Of a stretch of DNA of 50,686 nt, positions 45,988 through 50,686 are shown piece after piece. The notes below the pieces were generated by a model. It worked only from the letters and a program-made list of their open reading frames with translations, searched no databases and had not been told where the DNA came from. The stretch covers positions 1-50,686 of the forward strand of contig JAJSZT010000020.1 of NCBI GenBank assembly GCA_030272815.1, in the 5' to 3' direction. Position numbers and translations under genes: made by a program. Position 1 is the stretch's first letter. Each line of letters opens with the position of its first letter. The stretch is from Deltaproteobacteria bacterium (GTDB taxonomy: Bacteria; Desulfobacterota; Desulfobacteria; Desulfobacterales; ETH-SRB1).

Positions 45988-46201
45988 CTTCTACCTGTTG
46001 TTTTAAAACAGTTGTAACTCCGCCAGTCTTCAGGTGATATGTGTAAATATTTTCACAATTATTATGCATTATAAATCACAATATTAATTATATTTAAGAT
46101 TATTTTGTTGATTTTAATTCCCATATTAATTATTAAAGATAGCTTTAATGGGCTGTAGCTAAGCGTTTAAACTATTCATATAGTTCTTTTAGCAAAAATC
46201 T

Positions 46202-46217
46202 GGGCATATCCTTTGCA
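46202..46217 (+). promoter_or_regulatory. Sigma54-type promoter, copy 2
   Basis: GGGCATATCCTTTGCA keeps GG (46203-46204), 10 bp, GC (46215-46216) and the TTGCA box. The only difference from copy 1 lies in the unconserved centre. Confidence 0.55.
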
Positions 46218-46226
46218 TGTAGTTTT

Positions 46227-46599
46227 ATCAAAGAGCCGGTCCGACAAATAGGTTGAAGTCCGTTTTGGGCAGATTATATGAATCAGCAACTGGATCTGTT
46301 TTAAATTCAGTTCAATGGAAAATACATATAATGTTAATGCGGTTATTGTAAAACAATGTTGTCGGACCGCCTCTATCTTTTTAGCAATGTATTAAAACCT
46401 AAAATGAGCGATTTTTTACTCGACCTGCACCAATCTCTTGCGCATCAAGGGCTTGCGAAAAGCCTCGACATATCCATTGGTATGCCTACGATTTTCGCAA
46501 ACCTTGCTGCATCAAGACCTTGGCACATTTCTTCGCAAAAAATCGCTCAACTTAGTTAAAAACAAAAAGGGTTGTGGAATATTCCACAAGCCTTTTTTT
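46227..46599 (+). ncRNA. Candidate structured RNA, copy 2, with terminator
   Basis: CGGTCCGACAA (46237-46247) and TTGTCGGACCG (46359-46369) are unchanged from copy 1. The second stem is GAGCGATTTTTT with AAAAAATCGCTC, one pair longer than in copy 1 because a C became T. The terminator stem at 46569-46592 has one broken pair but keeps its T-run (46593-46599). Confidence 0.42.
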
Positions 46600-46648
46600 A
46601 TGCAAAAAAACATTTTGTAATTCACAATTCAAGCTTTGACACCAAGTT

Positions 46649-47469
46649 CAAAGTTTGAGGATATCATTCCTCCTTTTACAATAAAGCCGCTAAGAAATAA
46701 AGCAAGATTTATAGCAATACCATCTACCAGCGGAACAGGCACCGAAGTAACTTGTGTTGCTGTCATAACTGATAGGAATAAAGGTGTGAAATATCCTATA
46801 GTATCTTACGAAATTTGTCCTGATATTGCGATAGTAGATGGTGATCTTTGTAAAACCATGCCTCCAAACGTTACAGCAAACACCGGTATGGATGCGCTTT
46901 CCCATGATTGCGAGGCTTTTGTAGCAACTTTGGATAGTAACTATACAGATGCACTTGCAGCAGAATCTGTTAAAATGATTTTTCAAAATCTACCAAAGGC
47001 ATATAACGACGGCAATGATATGGAGGCTCGTCAAGCAATGCATGATGCTTCCTGTCTTGCAGGCATGTCATTTACTAATGCTATACTGGGGATAATTCAT
47101 TCTATGGCTCATCAACTTGGAGGTATGTTTGGAGTGCCTCATGGCCGTGCGAACGCACTTTTAATGCCAAATGTTATTCGCTACAATAGTAAAAGTACAG
47201 ATAAATATAGATGTCTTGCACAAATTGTTGAGAAAAAGACGGCTGAAGATTTTGCACAAGAAGTCGAAAAACTTCGCAAAAATGTTGGTATTGAAGATAG
47301 CTTAAAGGAATATGGCATTGAGGAAAATATCTGGCAAGAAAAACTTGATGCTATAACTCAAAATGCGATGAACGATCCTTGCACAGGTACTAATCCACGC
47401 AAACCAACATTAAAAGATATTAAAAAGATTTATGAATGTTGCTATAATGGCAATTTCGTTGATTTTTAA
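46649..47469 (+). pseudogene. Iron-containing alcohol dehydrogenase, 5'-truncated
   Basis: The frame encodes about 272 residues of the Fe-ADH C-terminal two thirds: FIAIPSTSGTGTEVT, ICPDIAIVDGDL, NTGMDALSHDCEAFVA (Asp ligand), and the His ligands in GIIHSMAHQLGGMFGVPHG. About 110 N-terminal residues with most of the NAD site are absent; the sequence left of 46649 belongs to the duplicated segment. There is no ribosome site. It was probably an alcohol/butanol dehydrogenase. Confidence 0.85.
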
Positions 47470-47470
47470 G

Positions 47471-47534
47471 GCATAACGAATAAGGATAGATCGTGAGAGC
47501 GAAGCGAACCACGATCTATCCTTATTCGTTGGAC
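47471..47534. other. attC-like hairpin downstream of the ADH remnant
   Basis: A perfect 21-bp inverted repeat (47475-47495 with 47510-47530, outer bases AACG/CGTT) surrounds a 14-nt loop. The outer edges read GCATAAC and GTTGGAC; the latter fits the attC core GTTRRRY. There are no extrahelical bases, which argues against a true attC. It could be a terminator-like hairpin. Confidence 0.35.
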
Positions 47535-47751
47535 AAGCCCGGTGTATCTCTATAAGAAAATATCTTTTTTTGAACAAGGGTAGGAAGTGCAACGAACGGG
47601 TTAGGTGTTTGAAAAAAACAATTTATTGTTCTTTAATATTCGAACGAACCAATTGAAAGGCAATTTCTGAGCCCTGCTGTGATCAGGGAGTGGAAAAAAC
47701 ACCAAAGAGGAGAATATTATTTTAATTATAAGTCTATACACAAGGTCCATC
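47535..47751. other. Gap with a GTTAGGT core-like site
   Basis: The 217-bp region has CGAACGGGTTAGGTG at 47594-47608, fitting GTTRRRY, with CAACG ahead of it. AGAGGAGAA, a good ribosome site, lies at 47705-47713, 39 bp before the GTG of the next gene. No gene is seen. Confidence 0.4.
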
Positions 47752-48657
47752 GTGATCCTGCTTTTCGTCGTATTCCTAACCGGATGTGTCAACCTCAAAG
47801 CGGTTGGAAAATTTTCTGAAGGCGCGCAGGTGCTCTCTGAAGCGTCGGGTAAATTTTACGCCATTGAGTTGGAAACTGACCGGCAACTCGCGGCAATGAC
47901 TGTTAACCTGGGAGCCAAGCAAAAGAGTGAGAAGTGTAAGATTAAGGGCGATGAATACATGACGCCTTGGGACTGTGCCACGAAAGGTAAAAACTTGATG
48001 TCCGAGGCACGCCGGAATCGTGCGGCGGTCGCAGCGCTTGCACAGTATGCGAAAAGCCTTAATGAAATCGCTACCTTTGATGACGATGAAAATATTAAAA
48101 AAGCTTCTCAGGAGCTCAGCGGCAACCTGAGTAATCTCGCAAAGACGCTGGATGCTGCTGCTAACCCTAAAGAAGAAGTGTTAGCCAGCGCTATTTCGGG
48201 GCTGGCAAAAATATACCTTGATGTTAAGGTAAGAAAAATTATTTACCAGAAAATCAAATTGGCCCAGGATGATGTCGCAACGATTGTAAATACGCTTCGC
48301 GATGATATTAAGCGGCAACAGCAGCGTTTTGCTATCAACCGACTGAATGCCAAAGCCACACGGGAAGAGTGGTTCAAGGCTTTTAGAAAAGGGTATCAGG
48401 GCGGTGGAGCATCTGCATCCGACAAAGCCTTCCTTACCATAGCCGCCGGTAAGTTAGTAGGGGATGATTTAAAAGATGAACTTGCCGCACAACCTGCGAC
48501 CCTGTTTTTAGAGGAATTGGACGAGACTGCGGCAAGTTGTTTGAAAGCCCATGAGGCAATACAAAACCCGGATCTCAGCGACAAAGCAGGGACCGTTATT
48601 AAATTTGTCAACGATGCGCGAGGCTTACTCTCCAGCGTCAATCAGATGAGCAATTAA
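47752..48657 (+). CDS. Putative lipoprotein of unknown function
   Basis: The frame encodes 301 residues with a lipobox (VVFLTGC) followed by a mainly helical, alanine-rich mature part without recognised domain. The GTG at 47752 leaves only 11 residues before the lipid-attached Cys and no positive charge. The in-frame codons upstream (IIISLYTRSIVILL) and the AGAGGAG site at 47705 suggest that translation begins near 47715 at a non-standard codon such as ATT. It is followed by a second small gene with its own ribosome site. Confidence 0.7.
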   Translation: MILLFVVFLTGCVNLKAVGKFSEGAQVLSEASGKFYAIELETDRQLAAMTVNLGAKQKSEKCKIKGDEYMTPWDCATKGKNLMSEARRNRAAVAALAQYAKSLNEIATFDDDENIKKASQELSGNLSNLAKTLDAAANPKEEVLASAISGLAKIYLDVKVRKIIYQKIKLAQDDVATIVNTLRDDIKRQQQRFAINRLNAKATREEWFKAFRKGYQGGGASASDKAFLTIAAGKLVGDDLKDELAAQPATLFLEELDETAASCLKAHEAIQNPDLSDKAGTVIKFVNDARGLLSSVNQMSN

Positions 48658-48708
48658 GCGAACATCAAACTTCCCTAAAACAGGACGAACTGTCCGGAGG
48701 AGAAAGAC

Positions 48709-49032
48709 ATGACAACAACACCTGAAGATATTCTCGACGAACTCTCCACAATCATCATGGATCTGGGAGCCATTCGCGAGCAAGTAACTGACTCTGTTGA
48801 TCGCTCGGCGATCAACAACCAGATTAAAGCGTTGACCAAATGGTGGCGAACAATTGACGATGAGCGGGCGGGTCAGAGCAATAATGAGATAGATAACGCA
48901 AAAAAAGCACTTGTAGCAATTACCAAAGACCTTAAAGCGGAAAAAAAGAACCTAAAAAAAGTCGCAGTAGTAATTCATCGAGCGGCTCAAGCAATCGCTA
49001 TTGCCGAAAAAGTAGCGAAACTGGTCGCTTAA
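48709..49032 (+). CDS. Small helical protein of unknown function
   Basis: The 107-residue protein starts at ATG 48709 behind GGAGGAG. It is charged, helical and possibly coiled-coil (KALVAITKDLKAEKKNLKKV), without signal or membrane segment. It lies 51 bp after the lipoprotein gene and is probably co-transcribed. I do not recognise it. Confidence 0.7.
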   Translation: MTTTPEDILDELSTIIMDLGAIREQVTDSVDRSAINNQIKALTKWWRTIDDERAGQSNNEIDNAKKALVAITKDLKAEKKNLKKVAVVIHRAAQAIAIAEKVAKLVA

Positions 49033-49079
49033 TGCGCCCCGGTCCACATAAAGAGTTTTTTACTCTTCTAAACCACTAC

Positions 49080-49165
49080 ACTTAACAACAGCTTCAACAA
49101 GGGCTGCCAAACCCACCGCTCCCTATCGGTCGCTCTGGGTTTGGCAGCCTGTTAAGCTGGGTTAC
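49080..49165. other. attC-like site after the two-gene cassette
   Basis: ACTTAAC (49080-49086) fits RYYYAAC and GTTAAGC (49151-49157) fits GTTRRRY. Inside, GGCTGCCAAACCCA pairs perfectly with TGGGTTTGGCAGCC. CAGCTT/AAGCTG and AACA/TGTT can extend the stem with unpaired single bases between them, as in integron recombination sites. It follows the stop of 48709-49032 by about 50 bp. Confidence 0.45.
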
Positions 49166-49557
49166 AGATATCTGCTATGAATCAAACATTCAGCCTTATT
49201 CACAGATAGTTGCGATATTGGCAAGTTATCTACAATTTCAGTTAGCCGAAATAATATCCAACATTTTGTGTTTGCAAAACTCCAATAAGTTTCTATCCTG
49301 ATTTTTTCACCCTTGCCCACAAAAATATGTAAAATATCTTATAGATTGTGTAGTCTAGTTCACAATTTCACAATAAAATCCATGATATTACACTTCTAAT
49401 TTACTATGCATTTCAGTTAACCATCTAAAATTATATCATATACTATTAACTGTTTAATTTTGCATGATTTTTGCGTACTAATTTAGTTTAAATCTGAACT
49501 ACAGTTCGAAATAAACCTCAAAATTTCAGGTTTCCAGTAGATATATTCAATGAAGTT

Positions 49558-49577
49558 CCCCGCCGCAAGCGGTGGGG
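49558..49577. repeat. REP-like hairpin
   Basis: CCCCGCCGC and GCGGTGGGG pair around AA with one G-T wobble, in an otherwise AT-rich setting. It resembles the G+C-rich palindromes associated with RAYT or IS200-type elements. Confidence 0.55.
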
Positions 49578-49882
49578 TATTAAACCCAAGCTACGCAATA
49601 AAATTATTCAATCTTGGTGTTATGAAGTTGGCAAGAAATCTATACTCAAAAAGTCTGGCGAGATAGCCTGCAATGGGGTTATCCGGTTTTTTGTTTAATA
49701 TCCTAATTGTTGAAATATACAGTTAGAAAATCTGTTTTTTTTGCTAATTTTTGTTTAACAATCATGAAATCTGTGGGAATAGTCAGAAACTATATAATAA
49801 CTATTTCGGCGTAGGAGAATTAAAAGATAATGTATCTCCCCAGTCATTCTGTTATAATGTCAAGACTTTTTATGCGGCAAAA

Positions 49883-49922
49883 TTGCACGATAATACCCTT
49901 AGTAGGGGGTATTATCGTGCAA
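49883..49922. repeat. Perfect 16-bp palindrome with third partial arm
   Basis: TTGCACGATAATACCC and GGGTATTATCGTGCAA are perfect partners around an 8-nt loop (TTAGTAGG). A third, partial version (CAATAATGCACGAAA) lies about 30 bp downstream at 49951-49965. It precedes the lipoprotein gene at 50018 and could be regulatory. Confidence 0.6.
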
Positions 49923-50017
49923 AATTACCCTATTTTTCTTTTTCGCAGGCAATAATGCACGAAAACAAATCGGGTTTTTAGGCCCGCTACAACAAAGTTA
50001 GTGAGAGGAGGCGCATA

Positions 50018-50563
50018 ATGAATGAACTCGGGAGAATCAGATCTCTGTGGCTATGGGGTCTTATTGTCACTATGGCTTTTGCAGGGTGTACGGGTGGATA
50101 CGGAAAATTCTACAATCGGTTATGCATGACAGACTTGCCGCCAGTAAAGCATGCTGAAGTGTATGCATACAGCGATCGAACACTACAAGACTTACGTAGT
50201 CGAGGTTATATAGTTGTTGGTTATTCCTCATTCAACGGCGCGCTTGAGGACAAGTCGTTAGCAGTAAATCAAGCGAAGAAAAATGGTGCCGACATTGTTC
50301 TGTTGCGTCAAGCATACACGGGGAGTACTCAAACAACCCTGGCTTTACCGCAATACCATGCACCTCAGACTACTACGGTAAATAGTCATCAATCAGGCAC
50401 CGTGAATGCTTATGGTTCAGGAGGGTATGCATACGGAAATTATTCTGGAACTTCGACATCGTACATAACGACACCGGGATATACGACGTATTCGAATGTT
50501 CCAATCACCATACATCGCTATGACCAATACGCCGTGTTTTTACGCAATCCAATGGCAAAATAG
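50018..50563 (+). CDS. Putative lipoprotein of unknown function
   Basis: The 181-residue protein has a signal peptide with a lipobox (TMAFAGC at Cys25). A segment around QDLRSRGYIVVGYSSFNG and KKNGADIVLLRQAYTG follows, then a Gly/Tyr/Thr/Ser-rich low-complexity tail (VNAYGSGGYAYGNYSGTSTS). ATG 50018 follows AGAGGAGG. I do not recognise a named family. It is followed after 14 bp by an attC-like site, as in a gene cassette. Confidence 0.75.
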   Translation: MNELGRIRSLWLWGLIVTMAFAGCTGGYGKFYNRLCMTDLPPVKHAEVYAYSDRTLQDLRSRGYIVVGYSSFNGALEDKSLAVNQAKKNGADIVLLRQAYTGSTQTTLALPQYHAPQTTTVNSHQSGTVNAYGSGGYAYGNYSGTSTSYITTPGYTTYSNVPITIHRYDQYAVFLRNPMAK

Positions 50564-50577
50564 ATATTGGAAATTCA

Positions 50578-50631
50578 CTAACAACGCAAATGCAGCGGAT
50601 CGCTAACGCGCCCGCTGATTTGCAACATTAG
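50578..50631. other. Integron attC-like recombination site
   Basis: CTAAC (50578-50582) faces ATTAG (50627-50631). GCAAAT-g-CAGCGG (50586-50598) pairs with CCGCTG-ATTTGC (50612-50623) and leaves one extrahelical G, with a short unpaired spacer (AAC/AAC) between the two boxes. This arrangement of outer box, spacer, inner box with bulge and variable tip is the hallmark of attC. The outer 3' box has ATTAGAA where GTTRRRY is expected, a weak point. Confidence 0.6.
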
Positions 50632-50646
50632 AAATTGGCCACTACC

Positions 50647-50686
50647 ATGAAGGTTACTTTTGAAAATATAATAATGGTAACAGCGT
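50647..50686 (+). CDS. Possible start of the next cassette gene (cut by window edge)
   Basis: ATG 50647 opens a frame (MKVTFENIIMVTA) to the window edge, 15 bp after the attC-like site. No strong ribosome site is visible. It is too short to identify. Confidence 0.3.
   Translation, partial: MKVTFENIIMVTA

Larger units (their letters stand above)
45987..46648. repeat. Long duplicated segment, copy 2
   Basis: These 662 bp are a near-identical copy of 38190-38863. The left border cuts a ParE/RelE-like toxin; the right border joins a 5'-truncated alcohol dehydrogenase. Only the first codons of the glycosyltransferase (reverse strand, ending near 46071) are included. Confidence 0.9.
49166..50017. 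other. AT-rich gap without a convincing gene
   Basis: About 850 bp with low G+C content and no family-like protein. It holds a REP-like hairpin (49558-49577) and a 16-bp perfect palindrome (49883-49922), listed separately. A plus-strand frame at 49751-49981 has no ribosome site and reads through the palindrome. Confidence 0.5.

Noticed and set aside
49751-49981. A 76-residue protein gene
   Set aside because: It has no ribosome site, reads through the 16-bp palindrome, and has no domain-like pattern.

Overview
The window looks like chromosome from an anaerobic, probably sulfate-reducing bacterium of the Desulfobacterota (Desulfobacterales-like). The evidence is a complete Wood-Ljungdahl (reductive acetyl-CoA) gene set mixed with HdrA/HdrC/MvhD/NfnB-type electron-transfer proteins. 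Three genes of the set carry an in-frame UGA at a position where related proteins have Cys or Sec, so selenocysteine is used. The lineage call is an inference from gene content and arrangement.

Layout. (1) 1-690: left edge with the start of an IS91-type transposase facing left and the C-terminal remnant of an S24/LexA-like repressor. (2) 692-27367, all on the minus strand: one long pathway cluster transcribed from fhs towards fdhA. In transcription order it holds fhs, folD, cooS, Sec-HdrA, Sec-MvhD, an HdrC-ferredoxin-MvhD fusion, an HdrC-NfnB fusion, metV, a second HdrA, a second MvhD, metF, acsD, acsB, acsC, acsE and a Sec formate dehydrogenase fused to an NfnB-like module. Together these cover formate to formyl-, methenyl-, methylene- and methyl-THF, methyl transfer to the corrinoid protein, CO2/CO interconversion and acetyl-CoA synthesis or cleavage. 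The Hdr/Nfn proteins supply the electron transfer around MetF and FdhA. The same set can run towards CO2 fixation or acetate oxidation. (3) 27576-31223, minus strand: ordinary housekeeping genes (PHP phosphoesterase, DUF151 nuclease, miaB, two small proteins). (4) 31226-34577: debris of a GIY-YIG gene, a copied piece of recJ, a collapsed RAYT transposase and a dockerin-like tail, followed by an intact AAA/DUF4143 ATPase. (5) 34578-37824, plus strand: recJ, an unknown protein and an RNase Z-like protein. (6) 37826-39603: a palindromic repeat that truncates a glycosyltransferase, then the first copy of a duplicated segment of about 670 bp. (7) 39604-42671: myo-inositol-phosphate synthase, an inositol-phosphate cytidylyltransferase/CDP-alcohol phosphotransferase and a DUF4202 protein. 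(8) 42634-47469: a scrapyard with a GH130 phosphorylase lacking its N-terminus, a RAYT, an IS1595 element, a broken toxin-antitoxin pair, the second copy of the duplicated segment and a 5'-truncated Fe-alcohol dehydrogenase. (9) 47470-50686: small unrecognised ORFs, two of them candidate lipoproteins, separated by hairpins that resemble integron attC sites.

The two most interesting points are these. First, the electron-transfer part of the acetyl-CoA operon has three selenoproteins and three unusual fusions. Second, the duplicated segment (38190-38863 and 45987-46648) holds, in order, a sigma54-type -24/-12 promoter, an 11-bp long-range pairing, a nested hairpin and an intrinsic terminator. 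This could be an undescribed structured RNA of about 375 nt, or a composite of miniature mobile elements. Much of the intergenic space is filled with palindromic or quasi-tandem short-word repeats.
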